A stretch of 64,000 nt of DNA from Cotesia glomerata. Taxonomy: Eukaryota > Arthropoda > Insecta > Hymenoptera > Braconidae. The DNA lies in NCBI RefSeq assembly GCF_020080835.1, contig NC_058158.1:124001-188000 (forward strand), given 5' to 3'. Position numbers and translations under genes: made by a program. The notes under the pieces were generated by a model. It was not told where the DNA came from. It made no database searches and worked only from the letters and a program-made list of their open reading frames with translations. Of this stretch, positions 34,728-48,300 are shown piece by piece (positions within the stretch are counted from its first letter, which is position 1; every line of letters starts with the position of its first letter).

Positions 34728-37700
34728 CTGAAATCATTAAAATAAATCAAATAAATATTTTACCGACAGCAGTTAATACTATAAATAATATTATTAACAT
34801 CAGTAATAGTTGTTGTGCAATAAAAGTCACAAAATATATATTTATATTTATATATAATGCCCTTTCGTTCCACACCAAACGTATATATACAATAAAAATT
34901 TCAAAGACACATGCCGCGGCATCGGCATCATCAACCACCGACCATCAACTTTAACCAACTCTTTTCTACTCTCCTCTCATATAAATTGTACCGTTTAATT
35001 TTTAAAATATTTGCAAAACGCCAGTTACAACTATGTAATGTAATATACAACACTTTTGCAGTCATAATAATGACGATAATGATGATGAGGATGATGATGA
35101 TGATGATGATGATTGGTATGCAACAACTTAACTTAACGTAACTCTGTTGGAGTTTTAAGTACGGAAGGTCAAAGCCATGAGCTTGGAGCTGCGAGTTTTA
35201 CCAATTACTAGTTACCATGCAGTTGCGAGAAACAGTCTAGAAAAGTGTCTATTTCACCCGCGATTCAGCTATATGAACTGTGAGACGGATGAAAGGCCAC
35301 CGCCGTCGGTCACACCTGCGCAACCCAAGTACAATCCTCTCCAAAAATTCAATCTAACATTAAGCTAATGTCCCACGAAATCAACCTTTCTCTCATCATC
35401 ATCATCATCATCATCAGCCTCTTCACCATCTTTATCATAATGATAATAAATACAAATCCCGATGACGCAGCCTCATCTTAAACTAGTTTATTTCCCTTTT
35501 TTTGTTTTTTTTTTTTTTTTGTACTATCCCTCCTATACTGTTTTATCACATGATTTAATTCGACATAGAGCGGTAGTCATGGAAATTTTTTTAATAAAAA
35601 AAAAACAAATTTTTTGCAGTATTCGATAAAATTTTCATTGAATAAAATACAACTATAACTATCGAGAGATATATATGCATAAATAATTGGATGGTTTTTT
35701 TTTTATAATGCAGTATCATATTATTATACTAGTTAATAACGATGACCGGATAATGAGGTTATAATGAGTAAGCAGAAAAATGTCACCAGCAGCGTATACG
35801 CACCCTAGTAAAGGGATCGACAAAGTAAATGCATTGACAAATTAAGGACAGTGATACCGAACAAGGAAAAACTTAATCTCCATCACTGATTATAATCTAT
35901 AATATCCAACATTAAATTTTTTTTTCTTAAGTTTTATTGAACTGTTGTTATAGATGAAAGCGCAATAGGATTAAATAACTATCAGCATCAGTTACAAGTT
36001 ACAAAAGAAAATATAGTTAAAGTGTTATATTATTATTCTTTAATAAAAGTGGCAGGTATGTAGAGGAAAAAGAGGAGCTGAGGAGCGACTTATTGGCTAC
36101 TACGGCTTACGGTGACGATTAATGTAAGAAATAATATGCAGCAAGTACAGCGCAGGACATCATTAAACACTATATTCTGTATTTTGAGCTCTATTCTGTA
36201 TTTAAGAAAAGAGTAACCAGAATAAAGAGGTGAATAACAGATAGGAGATGAGAATATGAGGAGATGAGACAGAGAGGCGCTGAGATATTAGTTTCTGCGG
36301 TCGACTCTCTGTCGAGATTTAATTCGTTTGATGTTCACGAATTTACCGCTCTCTGCGCATCATTCCATAACTCCGTAGCACTACTCTTTTATTTCCTCTT
36401 TTTCTCATCCACACTTGTTAATCTTCTGTTCATCACGTTAAATACTAATTCCATTAAAATACTCTATACATTTTTTTCTCTAATGCTTTTCAACTTATTT
36501 TGATTAAAAAAAAAAAAAAAAACACTATAAAATAAAATTATTTACTAACTCAATTATTATTTTTGAAATACATACGATACCGTAGATGTAGTTTGTCCTC
36601 TAGCATATATCAATAATTATTATTTTTTTATTTCAATTGGTTAGTTGCATTATCACAATAATTTACTAACGGATTTCTCGTTAGTTTTCTTCGGTCTTTT
36701 GAGCTCGTGTAATCGCTCAATAGTGCGCGACCACAAGAAAATATAATCGGCCATAACTTATATTATCCATATATACGTTAAAGTAACGGACTAAACGTAT
36801 TTAAGCCTCTCATCACCGATGCATAACTTTTACCACTGTAATATATATTTTTTTTTTTAGTGTACCGTGACAACCCAAAAAATGACTAACTAAATCTGTA
36901 TTATTATACAAAGTTTAAATTAGATATAATGATTATCGTGGTATTTGTCAGTATGTCAGTCAGACAGCACATATGTTGATAAAAAATCCATGTAAGTGAG
37001 TTACTCTTGTGCTCGGAGGAAATAAAAGAGGAAAGGAAGAAGATCCATTTGTCTGTTTAAAACGACATGGACAGAAATTGTGATTATCCACTATAAAAGT
37101 ATAATAACTATCTGGATCAGAGTCAAAATAATCCCAGCAAGAGACAAGAGATATTATGTCCCCTCTACTAATTTAAAGTTCGGAATCAACAAACGGGGTT
37201 TAGCCACATGTCAACGATATATTTTCTGCCGGGCCACAAATCGTTTAGCGGGTAATTTTGAAATTGGAACACTTATTTAGTCGTTTAGCCTTGCGGGCAT
37301 ACCAAGGCAGAGATTTATTGTCATGATTTGCGCCAGACGACGATTCTACTATAACGTCTTTATAATAACTTTATAACTTTATTATTCTATTATTCTATTA
37401 TAATAATACAAATAAAAATAACGACAACAATTATTTAATCATCAACAAGTCTTGTTTAAACTTTATTTTATTATTATAGGTATATATCTTGGGTTATTTT
37501 AGTTTTTAAACAACTGACTAGAGTTGTTCTGACAATCAATACGTAGTAATAAACTAGACTATAATGTTATGGATACCTTTTTGCGTGTATAATAGAAAAG
37601 AACTTAACCCCTTGTATATTATCTCGGTCGATATATGTATATATATTTGTAATACTGTCGTCTACAGTGTAAATACCTTTACAGTATAAAGCAATAGGTT

Positions 37701-39269
37701 ACTTCTATTTAAAACAAATTTATGTAAAACAACTCGCTGTTTGATTTTAAAAAGGATGAAAATAAAAATGGGCTTACAAGACCCACCACGTGTACGATTA
37801 TGAAATAAATTGAAATAAATATGTTAATTGCATTAAATCATTGGAGAGTGTTAAAAAAAGTTAACAGAATGTCAGAGATAAATACAAGTTATTCTTATCG
37901 GTACGGTGAATTGAATTAAACTGGGGCGAGAGGCAGGAAGCGGATTTGGCGGCCATTTCGAACAAGATTCGTCTTCATTAAGAGTTGCCGTGACGCGCCA
38001 GAAAGAAGTTTGAGTGTACCACCTGGCTCATCGTATTATATTATATTATATTACATTATATGTGTATATAACTCTCAACACATACGAACAACTAACTGCT
38101 GGGTGCTGGGTGCTGGGTACTGGGTATAGAGTATAGATTATAAAGGTGCCGAGGCAACTGATGAAAAATATACCAAGACGATTACTACGAGCAGGTACTA
38201 CCACTCAAATGGGTGGTCTTTGACGCTTACTTAGCACCAAAGAAATCTCTAAGTCTCTCACTCAACTCCTGAATATACACATATATTTCAAATGAATTTT
38301 CCCAAATACCTGGACCACAAAGATACATTGATTTAAAACCCAAAGAGGATAATATAATATAACACGACGTTTATCATACAAAACACACATATATACATAT
38401 ATATAATAACCCGCCTGACAGAAACATTCATTCACACCTCAGATTAACAACTTATATCCATAATATATAATAATAACGTTACTTTTTTTTACATTACTTA
38501 TATTTCCGGGCTTTTTTTTTTTTTTTTTTCTTTTTTTGTTTATCTAGTTTAATTATCAATAAAATTTAAATTCAAGAATATAAGAATATTGTTATAATTT
38601 TTTATAGCTTTAATTTTAATTTAGTAGACAGATTTTTCTCATCGCCTCACATTTGTTGTGTCACACGTTTAGAGTAATACGAGATATTATATTTATAAGC
38701 CACCCGGAATCACATCAACGACAATATATATTTTTCTGCTCCATCTCAAGAGAGACCAAAAAATAAAGTGAAAAAATGACACAAAGATGGATTGTTTAGG
38801 ACAAAGAAAAAGCGAGTCAACAAGTGAGTTGGCAAAACATAAATAAAATAACGAAACCCAAAATTTGGAAACTCCACTGCTACGGTAGTGTAAGCAGCGG
38901 GGGCTCTTCTCTAATAATAAGGCTACTACTGCTCTAATACCCGATGGAAACAAAAGGCGTCATAATAACTATCGATATTGGTAGAGAGATAAAAAGATAG
39001 TAAAAAATAATGGTTAAGATAATTCTTAAATTACACGGGATAACTTTAAGAACATTGAAAGGTGAAATATAAATGCACCTGTACAGGTATTCTTAATTTC
39101 TGATGCTCCACCGCCCATAGATAATAATAATTCCAGACCCTTACTTAACTAAATCTCTAAACAAAAGATACTCCTGGTAAAACCTTAAATTTTAAGATTA
39201 GTAATTGGAATTAGTGTGACGATATACGAATTAACGCAAGCTGTTACTTTTGTCTGCAGCCATACTATT

Positions 39270-39302
<33 letters not shown>

Positions 39303-42300
39303 TTCTTTAAACTGGGTGGAAGTTGGAAGCATCCAACATAGATAGACTTATTTAAATAGCAACTGACACAAGTGTGGATCTCTGAGCTGAGCGAGGTACA
39401 CGTGCGTGTACCAATTTGTGCTTTAAATGAGGGACGTTTTGCATCCACCAACTAATTCTCGTACGCTTATTTCCTTTTACTCATTACAGCAGTTACAGAA
39501 GTAACAGCAGTAACAGCAGTAACAGACGCTCAATTGCTCTTTGAGGATCGTGTTATTTTTCAGTTAAAAAGACCAATAAATCCACTGTGCAGCTAACTGT
39601 TCTCTGCTGCTCTCTCTCCATATGAATGTCTGACTTATTCTTTCTAATTCTTCATCTTTATTTTATTATCATCATCATCAACGATGTGGATGACATTTTT
39701 AACTAATCACACCGATAAATTAATTATAATAAAAATAATATTTATTCACGCGTGATTTTAGGGTGCAGCTGCATAAACAATATCAGGTTTTAATGAAAAT
39801 AGCCTGTACTAACAAAGTGACATGATTTTACGTTTGATTGAACGTCTATACGTCTATACTACCTTACTATATTTTCACACCTATTGTGTTTTGTTCAGCA
39901 TAGGTATTTATGTTAGAATTTAACTTTGATGTGTGGATCGAGTGCATGCGGATATATACTGCTTTAATATAATATTTATTATTCGCATGCAGTTAGCTTG
40001 CCAAGGTGTATATATATATATCTATTAACAACGTTATAATAATAATAATAATAATACAATAAAGCTGTGGATCATTATTATATACCTAAAGCTATATATA
40101 CAAAGTCCAATATCAATAAAATGTTTAAGTTTTATAAAACGATGATAACACCTGGTGTCGCTCATTTTACTCATCTATTATTTCTATTGGGTCTATTAAT
40201 GCAATAGTAACCCTGCTGCCTGACTGACTGGCCAATCAGAGATACTCCGGCACCCGGTACCTCAACATTAATATTTTGATACAAGGAAAATTCAATGGCC
40301 GTGGAGGAATAATTAACAGAGAATTACCTTCGCCTTATTTATTATAGACAAACTATTCTCCAATGTATGATTTAGTTAAATATTATATTATAATAACGTA
40401 CGGATAAAGTGTTTAACTATTGGCGGATGTCACTTGGTCGATGGTGGTAGCTGTCTATTATTTATTATTTTTATTTTTTAGGCACTTTTTATTGACTAAT
40501 AAAATACACCTTGGTGTGAGTTAAGCTAGGTAAAGTGTAAAGAGAATTAATGAAAATAAATAAATCATCGAGGTGAGAGAGGATAGGCGAAGAAAAAAAT
40601 ATTTAAAAAATAATAATAGTAGAACAAATGATTGAGCTGGTAATAGGTATTGTTGCCACCTGTGATTCAAGCATGACGAAATAATTCCCGGTCTTCCGCA
40701 AGATTAATCTGTAGTCGCGCATATAATTGAAATTAGTGTATATATAGATAGATATCGGGTAGCGCAGATGCAGAGGAGAGAAAATCCATGACAAATAGAA
40801 AAATAAGGGAACGATATAAATCCCGGTGAAACAACTTATCACTTGATTGAACATCTCATTTTATTACACAATTACTAATAATGTATTTACTATTGTTAAT
40901 TAGATTTGCTCACAAAAAACAACAACAATAAAAAACTATAATCTGTGATAATCAAGTATAAAATAGTGTAAACATCTCAATCGTTTTATATAATTAATTA
41001 ATGTTGTTGTTTTTATTATTATTTTATTATTATGCCGTACACAGGATAGTTTTTTTAAGAGGGTGACTTTTAAACGTACATGTATTATTTTCGTCTGGAA
41101 CAAATCGAGTAATCTTCCAAGGGAGATGCGCTCATCATCGATTAAGATACAATAATATCTATCAGGTGTCAATTTACAAATGACTGACCACCCTATACTC
41201 ACACCCGCGTCTAATTCTTTACTTTTTTATTTTTTTTTTTATTTATTTTTTTTTTTTTTTTTTTTTTCGAATAATCACAAATTTGTTGATTCATACAATT
41301 TTTTATTTATTTATATTTGATTTAATACGACGAAAGAATAATTAATATAAATAACATAGTTTTATTTAAAGTTTACGAGGGGGCGACAGAATTTGAGATT
41401 ACAAATCTTTCGTCAGACTGGAGAATGTGGCAAACAGTTTAATTTCAACGGGCTCGCAAGGAATTTTAGTTGAAATAGTCGCGAAAGGTCGTACGCGTAT
41501 CACGCGTGTATAGTATTTACGCGTGCTCCCGTATTACAACGTGTATATTATTTACTATCATTATCATGAGAATAGCTCCTGTCAAACTTGTCCAATTTAT
41601 GTTCTCTCGGTCATTAATTATATGTATATATATATACATATATGTTACTCACCGATAATTAACTGAAATACTATGCAAGTTATATATTTAATGACTTTAT
41701 TACAAATAACAATAGTTGAATATGTTTTATTATTATTGGGACGATACACTAATATGTCATGTGGTATTTATATCTTTTTACACCGCGTTTAACAAAAAAA
41801 AAAAGTTAATTATAATTATGGTACTTGAAAATACTAACCAGATGGCGTACAAAAGATAAGTATAGTTCAAAAGTACCGCTCAAAGGACTGTCGCTTATGA
41901 TTCAATGCAGAACACTTTCTTATTTACTTTTATTTTTTTCATCATACTATATACACTAAATATTGTTATTTTGATACAATGTACCGTAAATTTTATTAAT
42001 TTATTTATCTCAATTGAGGAAATAATTAGTTATGCCGACAGTAATAAAAATAAATAAAAAAATACGTCGCGGGGGATGCAGGTGTCTGCTTTTTAAAATA
42101 TTTTTTAGTTTTTATGTAATAAAAATAGGGCGGGTTATTGTATTCAAGCTGTTTAAAATTAAAAAGTAAATCGATTGTAAAGCAGAACCAACCAACGAAT
42201 CATTCTGAATTATACAGACAGATAGATAGATAGATAGATCCTTAAACCCATATAATACATACATCCTCTATCCACTGAATTTACGAAGCTCGGTTAGTGT

Positions 42301-45300
42301 ATGCTTTACACCCTTGGATAATATCTATTATCCCCTTCCTCTACCCTTACTTCGTATACAATACATATATAACACTGTGTATGTAACTCTTGACAATGGG
42401 GCGTGATTTTAGGGTGACAAAAACAATTTGTTCTGTTCTCTATAGACTCTAATGATATCAATCATTGACTAAAACTACAATTCATAGTAGTTAAAAGTTA
42501 TTTCTACTGGGAATAAATAAATAAATAAATTAAAGACATAAAAAATTTTATTATTCAAAGTGTATTAAAAGTTTAAACGGGAAAAACTTAATAAAAACAA
42601 TTATGATGATGATGATAATAACCGTAGACAAGAGCAAGAGAGTCTGTTTAATTATTTCTTGAGAATTTAGCAATTTTCCGTTTTATTGCATTTATATAGC
42701 GAACATAGACATGTTATAGCGGGAGTTTCGCGGTCGATAAACGGATAAGTCTCCTCAAGTATCAACGGAGCAACGCGCAAGGAGAAGAGATTGTTCGTTC
42801 TGGTGAAAATGTGCATCAGCGGTGGGTGAAATTCGTCTCTATATGCTGTGGGGGTTCAGATTTAACAATAAACTGCTATTACACTCTACACCCTTAACTG
42901 GTGAACCCTCTATTAGTCTTGCGCTGAATAAAAGCTCGACTGGTGAGAAAAGAGAAAACACAAACATGATGACAACAATGTGCCTTGGACACGGGATAGC
43001 CCGTTAAATAAATGGAGCAATTTATGAAGCCTAGGAAGAGCTAGCTTGGTTGGTAGATGTTAAAGTTTGGAGTAGTTGGGTTCCTTATTTTTCTCCGATC
43101 CTCCCTTTCAGCTTGGAATATTGCTTTTGCTACTCCTATTACGGATTTTATTCGCGGTAAATAAACTCCTAGGTATGTCGACACGTTTATACATTATTAT
43201 ATTTACCAAAGATATAACAGCTAACAGCAGCAGAGATTAGGGTGAGGGCAACATACTATCAAAAAGAACAAGGGTGTTGAACAGCGGAATTTAAATTTTG
43301 TTTTTATCCTCGATTAACTGATGCGATTACGTCAATTGACGCGAAAAAATAATTATCATAGTTTCAGTGTTAAATTTATTGTCACTCAAAAAGATTGCCA
43401 CGGTTAGTAATGATTAAGGTTAATAAGACATACTGAGTAGAATTATTGTAGCATCAGATGATAAGGATGAAAAGTTGTTAAAATTTTAATTCTCTGTCTC
43501 ATCTATCCAATTTAAAGTTTTACTGTTTAAAAGTTATTCCTCATTCCTCTTGGCTGTTACAGTGTTTTAGTCTATAGATTATACCCCTGCCTATTATATA
43601 ACCTTAATACTGATGGTATAGTATAGTTATACAAGTACCAAGTACCAAGTGTATATGTGTTGTTATTTTTTCTTAGCATCACACACCCCCAGTTAAAAGC
43701 ATCAGCAGGGATAGAGAAAGAGATGGTTGATCTTTGTCGTGGAGATCGTAAAGTCTCGGTGGGTCTTTTGGCGTTTATCATTTGTCACCTTGTAGCTCGC
43801 TCACCGCGTTTTCCCATTTTCCGACCGATTTGCCCTTCGGCATTCCCGAGTTAACTTTTCACCAGAAGCCAAGAGACCATGATGTGTCGTGTCGTGTATC
43901 AACGACTCATGCAAGGCTATGGGGTAGTATCACCTATATATAGAGCAAAGTAGCATGATGCTCATTTTCCACGCGCAGGTCTTTCACCCACGACCCAACA
44001 AACAACAAACAACCACCACCACTAGGTATATAGGATATACATATAATACTATTTAGTAGAGTAACCATTACTGAATATATATATGTAGATGTAAAATATA
44101 TATACACACACACACACACACACGATAAATGGATCGATATACATTTGTATAGGTGGTATAGTGATAGGTTGTCAAGTTAGTAACAGAGTATATGGCCTGT
44201 TCTCTGTTGCTTGCTCGAGTAGTTGGCTTGCGTTGTCACGTTAACGAATAAGCCGGAAGTCTTTGGTCGTTTTCGACGTCAGGATTAATGGCAGTATACG
44301 GTGCATAGTGTCCCACCATAACCATTACAATCATTAAAATCATTACACCTATTTCAAAAACGTAAATCTTTTAACTAATATATGTCATATGTCGCATTAC
44401 ACTAATAAATATATTAACTATCATTGTCATTTGGCACTACCAGTGATAGTAATTGTTATTGAAGACCAAAATTATACTGAGTTCGATTGATTATCATACA
44501 AGTTGTATAATATAATATTAATGATAATAATAATGATGATAGAAATGCACCGCCAGAAAGAGCATAGTCTATGTATAATAATAAATATAATTTGAAAATG
44601 AATATCGAAAGAACACGCCAAGGGTAACTAACGATCGGATTTATAGATGGAGTGTGTATAATATACGTATATACTTGTTAGTATTGGTTTCTCTACGCTG
44701 TAGAGACTGCACGATGCTTTTGATATAATGAGGATCGTGTGTGCGGCGTATATAGTTGTATGCCAAACTAAGCTTTACTACTAAGCTCTCTTACTCTCTT
44801 ATCGTGGTCTTCCTCTTCCTCACTCGTTCAGTTACGATAATCGAGGTATAATACTCAATAGCACATCCACCAGCAAGCTGTTTGTGTTTTTGGTCTTATT
44901 CCAATTCGAGAGATGGATAATATAGGGTGAAATATGATCCATACCCGTTACTGCTGATTACGGATTGCTCCATATCTCTCTATATCTCATCGTTAGATAT
45001 TCATATAGACCTAAAATATCTACAAAGATTTTTATCGTTAACATGATACCACAATACCATGACGATGCTGACCTAATCTCGTTAACCCTCTCATTTTCTC
45101 ATTAGTTTAATTATACATATAATATATTATCTATGGTTGACATTTAAAAATAAATAAATTAATTAATTAAATCTTTAAACGTAGATAGTTTGGGTAAATT
45201 ATAGAATAACTGGTCGCCAGTCGCCAGTCGCCGGTCGTTTGCCAGTAGAATTATTATAAAATAATAATATAACCAGATAAACTAAGGAGAAGGGAAACTT

Positions 45301-48300
45301 GAGAGGTTGAGCAGTTAACGACGCGGGTTAACCAGCCTGCTCTCATCTGTTCAGCACAACATCAACAGCAATGGCAATAGCAAACCATCAGCATCATCAT
45401 CATCATCATCATCATCGTCATCATCATCGTCATCATCATCATCGTCATCAGCCAAGCTAAGCCGGACTTGGCACGGGCCTCTTTCACTCACAATCACTCC
45501 TGTTCAACTCAAGCTCTACTCTCTCTCTATACTTTTTTTGTTTCATCATTATCGTTACGTTGTTATTGTCTCTTTACTGGCATTTCACATTTTGTTATTT
45601 GTTATTTATTGTTTGACACCTTTTCATTCGTTAATTTCAAGTATTTACACACAAAAACTATCTAAAAGTTTATATATATATTAATTCAGAGTATGATGAT
45701 CCAATTAATTTTGATAAAATCAAATACTCATTGCCTTTTTATCGCTTCACCTAACACATATTATTTGACTAATTATATAATCATGAAATATCAAATGACG
45801 TTGGTACAAAAATAAAATTATTGTCGACAATAAAAATTATATTATACTTTCAAGAATCAAGAAATTGTTGAAAAATATTTAAATAACCGTAAAAAATGTT
45901 TACCCAAAGAAAATAATTAACAATAATTATAATGTAGTGTTTTACGGCTCTTTTAATATAATTATACCTACATTTACATTTAAATACTCCTAAAAATATT
46001 AATTAGCATATTTTTATTATAGTGATGATTAGAATTTGTGTGTTGATATGCCTGTTGTACTTGTAATTCAACTGTTTCATTACAATGTATATTTATATTA
46101 ATATATAAAATATAATACACAACATTGACGAGAGATATAGAGAATATAAAAATGTGTGAATATATCCTGACGGTAATAACAAACAAAAAAAGAATAAAAA
46201 AATTAAAATTAAAATTAAAAAAAAAAAAAAAAAAAAAAGTGTTACAAGTGTCTTCATTTTTGTGAACACGCACACGTCGTGGTATTACTCACCAACCTAA
46301 CACATATACATATATATATATATATGAATATATTGTGATGGGTATATTATATGCTTTAAGAGTTTTTCTTTTACTGTCAGCAATTAGCACCATCATAAAG
46401 CTCAGCCGGTGCTTATGTTGTTAGTTGTTACTGGCGATGGTGCCGGTGTGTGATGTCTGATGTCTGACGTGTATACATAGACACTCGTGGTGTGGCCTAC
46501 TACTTAATTCTCAACATATACATCCATATATTATTATTGTTGATTTGCATGTAACAAGTCAGTGTCGGTGTGGTAAAAGAATAATCGGCATTATCCCTAT
46601 ACATACTATCCCTGATTCTCATCTGAATGCTTAATGCTTAATGCTTAATGTTCATTGAAATTTATGCGTTATGTTTAATTGTTATTTTATTTATTATTTC
46701 ATTACTCTGGAAATTATTTTTAAAAAAATAATAAATAAGTATTATTTGAGATAAAAGTAAAGGCGACAAAGACGACCACCAAGAGAGCTATTACCAAATA
46801 ATCCTTATCAAATTTATTTCTATTTGTCGTCAAGTCTTGGAAGGGCAAGAAAATGGAAACCCCTCCCGGAATTATTGCTCTTCGTCTGTTGATAACTTAT
46901 TGCCGTCAAATAAAAGATCTAACATCGTTCCCTTTTATTTGGTTATGCACTACACGGGAGTTATTTCGAAACTGCCTGTGGTCGTCTTTTCAGCTACCAC
47001 CACTGCCGATGATACTTTTCATCGTATCGTGTCGTCTCGTGTCGTGATCGAGAGAGGTATTAATGCCCAGTTAAACGGGAGAAGGAACAAGGACCGAGTT
47101 GTGCTGGAGCAAGAAAAATAACCATCCTGTATCCCGATTGGAGAGACACACAGACTACCATCGAGAAGCAGATCATGGACAAAGTGAGACCGATTGCTCC
47201 TATAAATCTTCCTTCACCATCCAATATAAATCCGACGGTCCGTGTTACTCAACATAAATACGACTTAGTGAGCTCTCCTAAGATTTACAACTAATTGAGA
47301 ATTATTTTCCGCAATCGGTACACTTCTACCACCACCACCACCACCACCACCACTATCATCATCATCATTATCAGCCAATGCATTTCCATCACTCGCTTTT
47401 GGAATAAAACTCTTGGATTTATTACCTTTTGACAAATTATATCAATAAACTTTTTTTTTTTAAATTCGATTAAAGTAAGCTTGTTTAAAAGTTAAAGTTT
47501 TGCAATAAAACTGATCGCCGTCATCATTATTATTATTTAAAACTTGAAAAATGATTGCAAAAAGTTTTGATATATATATTTTTATGTATTGATGGGAGTT
47601 TATAACGATGATGAGTTGACGTAGCAATTATTGTTTTTACTTTAAAGGACATTAGGGATAATTTTTGGTGAAACGTATATAATAAATATAACAAGGGTCT
47701 TATTGACATGTGTCTACGGTTTATGTGTGTCTGTGTGTGAGTGGTATACGAATAAAAGTTTGAAACGGGTCACTTTTAAACAGCGGGAGCCCAAGTAGTA
47801 TATATCGAGTAAAAACTCTGTTTTTTTTTTTTTCTCCTTTTTTTCCAGGTTTTTTTAAGGCCACTGGTACGTTATTTTACGAGTGGTGTTTTGTTTATAT
47901 GGTAAAGTGTCACAACATCTCGAGCGAAGTGTGCCCAACTTAACTAGACCCGCCTTATATACTTATTTCCTCCTATCTCGGTATTAGTTGTAATATTTTG
48001 TTAAGTTTTTTTCTGCTGTCCCATTTCACAGAGTAGAATGTTTTTTTCAGATAAATACCGATACGAGTATCAGTTTAATACTGGTAATACTTGAAATATA
48101 TATATATATATAAAAGGATACAAACCCGGAAAGTAAACTCGAGTTAAGTAGTTGTTTTTTGGTGAATGTTATGGAGCGAGAAGTGTGTCCGCTTTCATAA
48201 ATTCCATCGGCAATTAGTCTTTTAAATATTTTTTGTTTTATTAAATTAAAAAATAATAAAATAAATGTTAAATGGTATTGTAATTTATCGATTGATTTTA

